Assembly: GCA_020744425.1 (NCBI GenBank)
Contig: JAGMUV010000010.1
Span: 1,302,001-1,366,000, forward strand
Direction: 5' to 3'
Source: Dactylonectria macrodidyma
Taxonomy: Eukaryota; Ascomycota; Sordariomycetes; Hypocreales; Nectriaceae
Length of the DNA: 64,000 nucleotides
Shown here: in pieces, positions 55,608 through 64,000 of the stretch
How the letters are laid out: every line of letters starts with the position of its first letter
Numbering within the stretch: position 1 is the first letter of the stretch
Notes under the pieces: generated by a model
The model's database searches: none
Told to the model about the DNA's origin: nothing
The model's input: the letters and a program-made list of their open reading frames with translations, nothing else
Program-made: the position numbers and the translations under genes

Positions 55608-57243
55608 TGTATCAACAAGTTTCTCTGGTGAGAGGCTGCGCGGAACGAGCGTTGGGTTGCAACGAACAAATGTAGTGAGGACCAGAAAGAGCAAATGCCA
55701 ATGATGGATAGCCGATTTGTCATGTGGTAGAATGTGCAATCCTATTTATACGACGGCATCGGCACGGCAAGACCCGTCATGGGATGATTAATCCACCCAG
55801 ACAGCTGGGTAGATTCTGTGCCTAATCCCCGTCCGGTGCTAGTACGGGGGCCAAATAATTTCCCCTTCTTCCAACCTCCTGGAGATCCAACCTCCCGGAG
55901 AGAAGGAACCTCCAACGGCGAACAAACCTGGGTGGGGTACCAGATACCAAAATGACTCCCAAACCAGGATGGCTCACCGCGCTTCATGGATCTTCAGGGG
56001 GGCTTACTTAACCCAACGTGCCCATTGGTCATGACTTGGACTGAGTAGTAAGACTCGTACGCAAACATGAACTTTGGAAAGGTGCGAACTGGGTAGGGAG
56101 ACATGAGAACGATCGCTTTTCCTAAGTTCAAGGTACTTTCCAGGCCATTTTTACCAAGATTCTTCTCCAGGGTAGTGCATTAACCTTTCGCTACCTACAC
56201 ATATGTCACGAATCGGATGTCATCCACTTCTACCAAAGCAAAATTCTTCACACCGCAAGTGATTATCGTTATTCTCTCAAAAGTTTGAGCATCTGTACAT
56301 CTTTTTGAGTTATGGGTATGCTCTTGAGGACTCATCCCTGTACATCAGCGCTCGCCATCCATCGATAATGTCTCTTTAGCCATGCCTGCCCTTCGTACTT
56401 GGTACGCAAGGCAAACTCAATCGATGCCAGACTTCTCTGAAGTTTGGTAACGGCGGAGTTAGCGAGACCTGCCACAATTAGCGCCGGCTGTTCTCAGCGA
56501 GCAGGCACCGGGGCATGGAGTAGACCCCTCCCTGGTCGATTTTTGTCCCACACCATCGGCAAGGATGTCGTTTAGTGCATGTTGCGGTGACATTGAGTGT
56601 CTGTTTGATGTTACAGTAGGAGCAGGCTTATGGGGGCTCCAACTGCTCGACTGGGTAGGAAATGCACGCCCGCATACGACAGCTGGGGAATTACCTTTGT
56701 TTCAACGGCAATTGGGACCAACTAGGGTTTTGTGACCCCCCTCCCCAGAAATATCGATCTTCAGCCTTCACATTGAAATGTGACCCTGCTGATATGCCGT
56801 GCTGCCGGATACTCAAAGAACAAGTCATTTGCAAGGGCCTGGAACTTCTGGGGACGAACCCGACAAGACGGCGGATATTAGCGCTATTCATGCAAGTCGG
56901 GTCGGCGGCTGGAAAATAGACCAAGTGGGATTGAAAACTCTATCCCAGAGCCACGGTACACAGTTTGCCGAGGCCGCAATCCAAACATTGTTTGGGGTTG
57001 GCCGATCAAGAACTGAGAGATTGAGCGTGTCGTCATTCTTTGATGGATTCCAGGAACATAATCCCTTCCAGGAGAGAGTATCAATTTTGCTCGATGTAAA
57101 GGCCGTCCATGCGAAAGCCGTTCTCGACATTTAAGCCCACGCTGCCCTTGATTCTTTATCCCCTGGCCTGCTGTGCACCTAAGACTTGTCTCTGCTTCTG
57201 AGAATTCACTTCTCCCTTGCAGCTTTCTTCCCTCGTCTCTGTC
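55608..57243. promoter_or_regulatory. Divergent intergenic region between peroxidase and CFEM receptor
   Basis: 1.6 kb between two divergently transcribed genes. Nothing coding was recognised; the short overlapping frames near 56660-57130 lack motifs. A tandem near-repeat CAACCTCC occurs near 55874-55894. Confidence 0.45.
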
Positions 57244-58854
57244 ATGCGTCTACTGTCCTTCTCATTGCTCCTCGGGGGCTTGGCCACTCTCGTGCATGCG
57301 GCCAGTTTCACCGAACTCGCTGCACAATTGCCCGATTGCGATGTAAGTACACATGCCTGCCCCAACTTTTTCAATTCTAACCGCTTTTACAGCTTCAATG
57401 TATCCAACAATCGATCCCTTTGTCACCATGCGATTTGACCAACTCCACATGCCTTTGCACCGATCAAACCTTTGCAGGATTGACCCAAGCATGTGTGGCA
57501 CAGAACTGTACAGTCAAGGAAACATTGAGTAGGACTACCACCTGAAGCCGGCGGGACAGGAAATGCTGACCAGTCTTTCACACACAGCTTTGGCGAGGAT
57601 TCAGAACCTCGCTTGCGGTGTCCCCGTACAAAGTCAACAGGCCAAATTCAGGCTCAACGCCATTGTCGCCTGCGTCATGGCCGAGATTTGTGTCATCTTG
57701 CGAATTCTCTCAAAGTTTAGCATTAGAGGACAGCTTGGAATGGATGATTACTTCATCTGTGTGGCAGGGGTAAGTCTGTAGCTCTTGCACAAACCCTTCT
57801 GTTGCTAACGCGACTCTCCAGCTTGCCACGATTCCATATCTCTACCTCCATTGCCGGCGTTAGTCTCTTTCCCTCTCCTCATCATGAGCTCAAGTTATTA
57901 ACCAAGAATAGTGGCCGATCTCGGCTTTGGGCTAAACATATGGGACATCCAACCGTTTGACCATCTTTACGAGCTTCTCAAGTTATTCTGGATCGACCAA
58001 ATGCTGTACAGTGTCCATCTTTACAGCACCAAAATCTCGATCCTATTCTTTCTGAGCGGCATCTTTACAAACCGCACCTTCAAGAGAATGACCTTGGGTC
58101 TCGGGGTGTTTGTGGCGTTGAGCGCGGCTGCGACATTGATCACGACGGGGATGCAGTGCTTACCAGCCTCGTACAACTGGACAGGCTGGGATGGTGAGAG
58201 CAAGGGCCACTGCAACAATCTCAACACGCAGACGTATGCTTTCGGTGCCATCAACATGGTATGCGACATCCTTATCCTTATCATGCCGCTGCCGGAGCTG
58301 TACAAGCTACAAATCAAGGACCGTCGAAAAATTCAACTATTCGTCATGTTTAGTCTCGGAATCATGTTAGTATCTGAATCAACCAGTTGGTGACTCTAAC
58401 GTCTCAAGCTAATATGCGAAATAGCGTCACTGTATTCAGTGTCATCCGTCTACCGTTTCTCGTTAGCCTTGGCAAGACATCGAATCCAACATGTAAGCTC
58501 GCCGACCTATGATGGAATAGAAATCAACACTGACGATATTTACTAGGGGAATATGTCGAAGTTACCATTTGGTCAATCTGGGAAACTGAGCTGGGTATGG
58601 TTTGCGCAAGCTTACCAGCGATTCGGCATCTGTTCAAGCACATGTGGCCCAACGCGATGCGCACCATTACTGGAAAATTCAGCTCAGCCACCAGGAGCAA
58701 GGATACTGGGTACAATCAGAGCGGCGGCAGCTGGAGTGTTGGTCGCCAGGACCGCTCCAACAATGACAACAAGGATTATCACGAGCTAGATGAGCGGTCT
58801 TTGATTGGAAAAGGACCAGAAGGAGCTGCGAGTTCAAGCACCACTGTCGTATAG
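57244..58854 (+). CDS. CFEM-domain Pth11-type seven-transmembrane receptor, 427 aa, seven exons
   Basis: Exons 57244-57342, 57393-57528, 57588-57769, 57822-57858, 57912-58365, 58425-58492, 58547-58854; GT-AG introns, 1284 nt in frame. Signal peptide (about 1-19) then a CFEM domain with all eight cysteines: C32, C36, C46, C53, C55, C67, C72, C88, plus the D57 that can coordinate heme iron in this fold. A rhodopsin-like Pth11 membrane domain follows (LNAIVACVMAEICVILRILS, then GMDDYF; later AINMVCDILILIMPLP; then a WEYVEVTIWSIWE block) and a Ser-rich cytoplasmic tail. Such receptors sense surface or host cues at the plasma membrane. Intact. Exon 4 is only 37 nt. Confidence 0.92.
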
Positions 58855-60867
58855 ACATAGCTGTTATCCATCAGAAGACCTGCGTCCTTCGTCACTTGCC
58901 CTTGGCGGAGCGAACAGCCGATTCAGCAACCGCGTCTTTTGTCGGGGCGGTATTGTACCGAGTACATGCTGATCATCGTCACCCCTGTTGTAACAACACC
59001 CTGTCAGTATTCTGACAGCGGGTAGCCCGTCTCCCACTAGGGGAGCGTTAGATTTCTCTTCCGCTGCACAGACCAAGTTGCCCTCTAAGAGGATAACTTT
59101 ATTCTCGCCAATCTTATCCAGAATAATCCTAGTCACTCAACGGCCCAGCGTCTCAGAGCGCCAGCGAATTACGCTAGATCCTTCGTCGATGCGACGCCAT
59201 CCAATGCCCCAAGCAAGCCAGGGAGCCCTTCGAGATCCATCCCCTATTGGCCGTTAAAATGTCCAAGAGCGGGTAGCCTCAGAGTCGTTGGGAAGGCAAG
59301 GATAACTGTCGTAAAGAGCCCAAGGTGGTGGCTGGCTGATCGGCTTCCGTCTAAGGACCCAGCGTACGTTTCAAACCCACATGACCGCCAACGGCCAAGC
59401 AACGGCTACAGAAAAAAGAAATGCAACACACTTCTGGGCCTTCTTTTATTAGACTTCAAGAACATTATGCAGTAGCATGGGGTGTTGGCGGAGGTTCCCG
59501 AGTCCCCTGATCGGACTGGTGAAAAATTTGGCGTAGCATAGCATAAAGCATAAATGACCCATGCTATCTTTGCAGCCACCAACTACCGTGTGAAAAGGGA
59601 TGAATCTCCCCTAACATCTCTTGAGAGAATACGTAGGACGTCCTTGTGTCGCATCCAGCAATGCAAAACACCATCGCAACTGGCTCCTCAACCATATTGG
59701 GGTTAGTGTAACGCTTTTGGGCCGAGACAACAACGCCTTGCCCAGACGGGCGTGCTAGGTTCGTCCGTACTTGTCGACTGAGGACGTAACTCTTCAAGCC
59801 AGGATGAGAAGATCTGCGCGCGCGCTGGCTGCGTGGCGCTCGGGGCACAGGTCGATGCTGACTCAAACGCCTGTCAGATACTCTCTCCGCATAGAATGTA
59901 ACGCACTTCGCCGTTTGCAGATCGCTCGTATAGTGGATGACTACAATGGAACCTGCTTTACATTATGCAACATCACATCCCAACCCCTCACCATTTGAGA
60001 ACAGCCAAGGACTTGGGAGAGGAGTGTCTCGGGGCTCCCAGGCAGCAGGCCGCACAGGCGTGGCGATGGCAGCGTATGACAACTAACGTTCAGTGGAAGC
60101 ATTTGAAATTATCAGGCACTGGGTTCCGTACAAGAAGCGAAAGCACATCTCTTGGATGATCCAACCTTACCTGGCTATGTCATAGCATCCCCAGCCACTT
60201 GTCCTTTTTTCACCGCCTGGAATTCCCCTATCGTCGCCGGGATGAACGAAACAGTGAAACCAATCTGCGGAGTTGGATCGGCACTTGGCCGGCCCTGCCG
60301 GTATTTGACCATTGCAAACCCAGAACCTTCAAACCCTATCTCGGTGTCCGCGGCCATTTTCCGGGTCTGTTTGAAATGAAATGCAGGGCTGGAAATATCC
60401 TGGAGTTACGGCTGGACATGCCTTGAAGTGAAAACGAGAGATGGCTTCTTTCTCTCAAGTAAGGTTTCTTACCATGTGCGCAGAGGATCGTGCCATTGTT
60501 CGGGCCCGAGACGATCCAAATATTTGAATCCACGAGCAATCTACTCTATCGCCAGTGGGATGGAACGATCGGTGGGAAAATCTCGCCATTATCAAGTTCC
60601 CGACGAGCCCGGCGGCCTGATTCCTGCGTCAGAGGCCCGCTGTTGATGGGAATCTTCCCCTCAAGGGTGAGTGTCTTCTGTCCTCCTATCTGGTGCGCTG
60701 ATGGCCCTGTTAGCCGCTCTTCGGAGCATAAACTAGCCCGCTATGGTATATTACGACGCTGTAGTCCACTTCTCTATTAGCCGCTGCGGCACACGGCAGC
60801 TCTTTGATGTTGCCTCCTTGTTCATGCACTCAACGAAACCCATCCTTCCCCAATACACTTTCCTAGC
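58855..60867. other. Intergenic region; no supported gene
   Basis: 2.0 kb of normal composition with overlapping short frames on both strands and no recognisable motif. The final part (60660-60867) is the promoter side of the TmpA-like gene. Confidence 0.45.
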
Positions 60868-62205
60868 ATGTCTGGTTCTGTAACGAAGATCCCCAAACGG
60901 GGATCGGGGTGTCTCTCGCTCACTCGTTTGTTGAGATTTCTCTCTTCAGAGTACAGGATTTTGTTTACCCTCGTTTTCCTGGCCAATTTCATTGGCGTAG
61001 TATTGTTTCTATGGCTCTGGTTTCTCCGTGGCCACCGCAACGAAGGGACTTGTGCTCTAGCCACGTCCATCAATCTCGCCGTTTCCATTGTCATTCGAGA
61101 GGAGCACATTGTAAACGGTCTCTACTCGGCCTTCACAGCGTTCCCGAGGACGTATCCCCTTTGGCTCCGCAGGCGGATGGGAAAGATCTACCACCTTGGT
61201 GGCTTGCACAGCGGCTGTGGCGTTGCGGCAACATTCTGGTTCATCCTTCTGTCTATCGAAAAGACCGCTTTCTTCAGTTCTGAGACCAACAAAGATGCCG
61301 CCAGATGGACTCATATCGTTGTTGTATACATGCTGGATATCCTCCTCGTCGCGATGCTAGTCATGGCTCATCCAGCCATCCGTGCCAAAATGCACGATGC
61401 CTTCGAGGCCGTGCATCGGCTGGCTGGTTGGTCTTGCCTTGGACTCTTGTGGTGTCTGACTGTCCTAGACATCTCCATCACCACTCGGCCAGACCAGTCG
61501 ACAGCTATCGCCATCTTCAGCAGCGCCAACTTTTGGCTCGTCTTCATATCAACCTGCAGCGTTGTTTCAACCTGGCTAAATTGCCGCAAGATCGTTGTTC
61601 GGTCTGAGAGGCTTTCATCCCACGCCTTACGAATGTACTTTACCTACGCCAATCCCCAACCTGGGACGACCATTCGCCTCTCTTCACGCCCTCTGCTTGA
61701 GTGGCACGCCTTTGCAACGGTGAACGATCCTAGGGAGGTTGGCTTCTCTGTCGTCATCTCCAACGCTGGGGACTGGACTAAGAGAGTTGTCAACGATCCT
61801 CCTCGTCAAATTTGGGTCCGCCGTACTCCAATGTGCGGCGTCTTACGCATCGCCTCCATGTTTAACAGCGTCTTACTGGTTGCCACGGGCTCCGGTATCG
61901 CTCCTTGCCTTCCCGTAATCATGGCGCAGCAGACTCGTATTCACCTCTTTTGGTCAACCCGAGACCCTCTTGACACTTACGGACCTAATATTGCCTCCAC
62001 TATCCTCAGCATGGGAAAGAACGCATACATTCACAACACCTCCACAATGGGGCGGCCAAATACCCTGCCAACTGTCATTGATCTTCACAAACGGACAGGG
62101 AGCGAAGTTGTGATTGTCATCTCGAACCCGAAGCTGACGATTGACCTGGTGTTGGACTTAGAAGCTTTGGGAGTTCCAGCTTTCGGGCCAATTTGGGATT
62201 CTTGA
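60868..62205 (+). CDS. TmpA-like membrane flavoprotein with ferric-reductase-type fold, 445 aa
   Basis: Single-exon frame with about five to six hydrophobic segments: LFTLVFLANFIGVVLFLWLW near 33-52, GVAATFWFILLSI near 118, HIVVVYMLDILLVAMLVMAH near 149, WSCLGLLWCLTVLDI near 189 and FWLVFISTCSVVSTW near 222. A soluble domain follows with an FAD-loading-like stretch (LEWHAFATVND) and a nucleotide-binding VATGSGIAPCLPVI near 344. This matches the Aspergillus TmpA family, membrane flavoproteins tied to conidiation signalling and often found next to NRPS-like adenylating enzymes. No such enzyme lies in this window. The heme-ligand histidines of true ferric reductases are not clearly present. Intact. 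Confidence 0.8.
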   Translation: MSGSVTKIPKRGSGCLSLTRLLRFLSSEYRILFTLVFLANFIGVVLFLWLWFLRGHRNEGTCALATSINLAVSIVIREEHIVNGLYSAFTAFPRTYPLWLRRRMGKIYHLGGLHSGCGVAATFWFILLSIEKTAFFSSETNKDAARWTHIVVVYMLDILLVAMLVMAHPAIRAKMHDAFEAVHRLAGWSCLGLLWCLTVLDISITTRPDQSTAIAIFSSANFWLVFISTCSVVSTWLNCRKIVVRSERLSSHALRMYFTYANPQPGTTIRLSSRPLLEWHAFATVNDPREVGFSVVISNAGDWTKRVVNDPPRQIWVRRTPMCGVLRIASMFNSVLLVATGSGIAPCLPVIMAQQTRIHLFWSTRDPLDTYGPNIASTILSMGKNAYIHNTSTMGRPNTLPTVIDLHKRTGSEVVIVISNPKLTIDLVLDLEALGVPAFGPIWDS

Positions 62206-62990
62206 GTTGGCTTTTTAGATCCCGAGGTGCGCTCACGTACTGCACTAGTCTCTGTATCAAACTTTGTGTCCTTGCTGTGGTTTTCATTACAGATACATAG
62301 ATGAGCGTTGTGTTATCATGTAAGGTTAGATTTAATTGCTCAGGCGTATTGTAATGTTGTAGCCTGCAGTAGTGGCGGTGTTCGTAAGCCTTCGCCTAAA
62401 GATAATAGCCTATCCACCTCATCAGGTTGATCTTCTCGCACAGCCGAAAACTTGCTCAACCACTGACGTCACTGTGTCTTCTACTCCTTACCATTTGACT
62501 TGTGAATCCACGGTTCGTTAGTCATATACAAATACACCATTCCAGTGGCCTCTCAACAACTTCATGAAGTTACATTTGCTAAACCTCCTTGCTCGAACCC
62601 ATGTCTAGCAACCCATCTTGCTTACAATTAGACCTGCCCCTGGGGGCTGGTGGCACTAAGCCAGGATCCAGGGGGACTTAGAGGAAGTTTCCTACCCACT
62701 TGCTCTCTTCACCGCCCGCACCTCAAGAACAATGTCGATCGTATATTTCAGGACGCCAATACGAAGCCATGACGACATACGGTCAAGGCATGCTGTACGA
62801 TTCGGATGGTGCTTATTAGAGCACATGTCGCGGCCTTGTGGGTTTCATCTTGGCACAACTTGTTCATCCCTTGTTCTTCCCCCTTTGGCCTCTTCCGCAA
62901 CTTTGCAACATTGCAGAATCAACCATATTAAACCCTGTCCTCAGATATCATAACTTGCCAAAAGTTTTGAAACACCAGACTATTTGCAAC
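62206..62990. other. Intergenic region, promoter of the UbiA-family gene
   Basis: 785 bp between two genes in tandem orientation. A 73-codon frame at 62732-62953 has no recognisable motif. No other structure seen. Confidence 0.4.
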
Positions 62991-63436
62991 ATGGCAAAGG
63001 ACAAGCCCAGCAAGAAAGCCCGTCCATCCGGTAAAGGTCCCTTGGCTCGCTAAAGCGACAGATTGTCTTTCGACGCTAACAGTAGAATACACTCCAGACG
63101 CAGGCGTGATGAACCGTTGGGAGAAGTTCTCTTTCCACATGCAGACCCTATGGCTGTTCACCAAGAGCGATCTGCCAACGTCTACCAGCATCAACACCAC
63201 CTTCGCCATTGCAGGCATTCTCGCCGGGCCTGCCACCATCAGCAACGCTGATATCGACTGGTCTGACATGGGCAAGGGAGTGCTTGTAGCACTCTACTTC
63301 ACCTGGCACCTTACGCTATGCTTTAATCTCGGAAACCAGCGCCAACCGCAGTCCGTCATCGAGGATGGCACTAACAAGCCATGGCGACCAATCCCGGCCG
63401 GCCGCATCACACCCGAGTTGACGCGAACGTGGCAGC
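62991..63436 (+). pseudogene. UbiA-family prenyltransferase/terpene cyclase-like gene, truncated by a hAT element
   Basis: Exon 1 is 62991-63030, the intron 63031-63082, and exon 2 starts at 63083 (splice phase checked). The protein reads TLWLFTKSDLPTSTSINTTF, a first membrane segment, FTWHLTLCFNLGNQRQPQSV and EDGTNKPWRPIPAGRITPE. This is the N-terminal and Asp-motif region of fungal UbiA-like enzymes, the family of the fumagillin-type membrane terpene cyclase. Coding similarity ends at about 63430 where sequence of a hAT transposon begins. The C-terminal two-thirds are not in the window; they may lie beyond the transposon or be deleted. Confidence 0.8.
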
Positions 63437-64000
63437 CAAGGCTCGAACCCACTACACTGTAAATCCACGTGGACCACATATAAGTGGCCCATCTCTATTA
63501 CATCCACTTGTCGGCGCTCAGATTACGTAATAATCCACTACACTTGGACACGAAAGTGGATGTAATGGAGTGGATTTAGGTGGATTTAGGTACAGTGGGA
63601 TATTCCCTGACCCTATATGGTTCATAGTACTTATTTTTGTATATGACTGCCTATTAAATCGAGGTACCTGGACCCGAGTTAGCCGAGGTCGATCACCCCT
63701 ACAGCTAATCTAATAACATTCGACGAGAAACTACCCCTATTGAGCGCGTTTTCTACAGATTTCCTGCTTTGTTTTTGCCCTAAAAAAAAATTGATGTCAG
63801 CCAACCAGCCAGGCCAACCAGGCCAACAGCAGCAGCTCGAAGACCGTCTTTTTCGCCATTTCAGAGGCTGGAATTGGTCAGAACGCGCTCGTGATACTAG
63901 CTCTTGGCTGTGGGACTTTGGCTATGATATTCAACGTCATGGCTTACGCAAATGGGCTTGCAAGGACTGTATCCTCAGAAATCGTCCCATTATCGCGAGT
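63437..64000 (+). mobile_element. hAT-family DNA transposon, left part (runs off the window)
   Basis: Begins about 63437 with CAAGGCTCGAACCC, TIR-like for fungal hAT elements, right where the UbiA gene breaks. Subterminal CCAC/GTGG-type short repeats follow, such as AATCCAC and GTGGATTTAG occurring several times between 63461 and 63592. These are common as transposase binding sites in hAT ends. A transposase start follows at 63794. The right end and the 8-bp duplication are outside the window. Confidence 0.7.
63794..64000 (+). CDS. hAT transposase, N-terminal 69 codons (partial)
   Basis: Open from ATG 63794 to the window end. After a Gln/Pro-rich start it reads RHFRGWNWSE, TSSWLWDFGYDIQR and RKWACKDC. 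This is the N-terminal BED-type zinc-binding region of fungal hAT transposases, whose first pair is CxxC. The histidine pair, catalytic core and dimerisation domain would be downstream. No lesion in the visible part. Confidence 0.85.
   Translation, partial: MSANQPGQPGQQQQLEDRLFRHFRGWNWSERARDTSSWLWDFGYDIQRHGLRKWACKDCILRNRPIIAS

Overview
The window looks like a chromosome segment from a filamentous ascomycete. Genes carry many short GT-AG introns of about 45-75 nt with CTRAY-like branch points. The families are typical of filamentous fungi: Pth11-type CFEM receptor, heme-thiolate peroxidase, TmpA-like flavoprotein, NACHT-WD40 relic, Fot1/pogo transposons. Long blocks are extremely AT-rich and full of TAA/TAG where transposon motifs can still be read, as expected after repeat-induced point mutation (RIP). 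The sequence alternates between ruined AT-rich repeat blocks and ordinary-composition gene blocks.

Positions 1-16,500 are a repeat block. A RIP-destroyed Ty3/gypsy chromovirus (protease, RT, RNase H, integrase and chromodomain traces) is split exactly in its RNase H region by an intact Ty1/copia element (2936-8590). That element has 547-bp LTRs with no difference found, a 5-bp ATATT target duplication, one uninterrupted 1413-codon gag-pol ORF and a copia-style half-tRNA-iMet primer site. Downstream lie a MITE broken by a solo LTR (CACAG duplication), a second solo LTR (GAAGC duplication) and the first copy of an unclassified ~480-bp repeat.

Positions 16,500-24,100 are a gene island with a complete ten-exon class I terpene synthase (17,776-19,346; two microexons), a Tc1/mariner relic whose transposase appears to have its own intron, and a small gene or relic resembling the N-terminal domain of fungal NLRs.

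Positions 24,100-30,500 are the second AT-rich block. It holds a third solo LTR (CTTAG duplication), a full-length but RIP-destroyed Fot1/pogo element (25,520-27,806) that carries a related-TIR MITE inside its transposase, and the second ~480-bp repeat.

Positions 30,500-64,000 are mostly genic: a NACHT-WD40 C-terminal relic, an amidohydrolase divergent from an MFS transporter, an amidohydrolase pseudogene, a CorA-like membrane protein, a Pro/Ser/Ala-rich protein, a 1032-aa vWA-like protein, a P450 pseudogene that lost its heme cysteine, an amine oxidase relic, a small four-exon membrane protein, a secreted heme-thiolate peroxidase, a CFEM-Pth11 receptor, a TmpA-like flavoprotein, and a UbiA-family terpenoid gene truncated by a hAT transposon that runs off the window end.

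Functionally the window looks like a degrading secondary-metabolism and environment-sensing neighbourhood. Two terpenoid-type enzymes, oxidative enzymes (one intact peroxidase, dead P450 and amine oxidase) and transport/catabolic genes sit among transposons of clearly different ages. No single intact biosynthetic cluster can be demonstrated from sequence alone. Splice models were built by hand and checked for reading-frame closure. Family calls come from motif recognition, not from a search.
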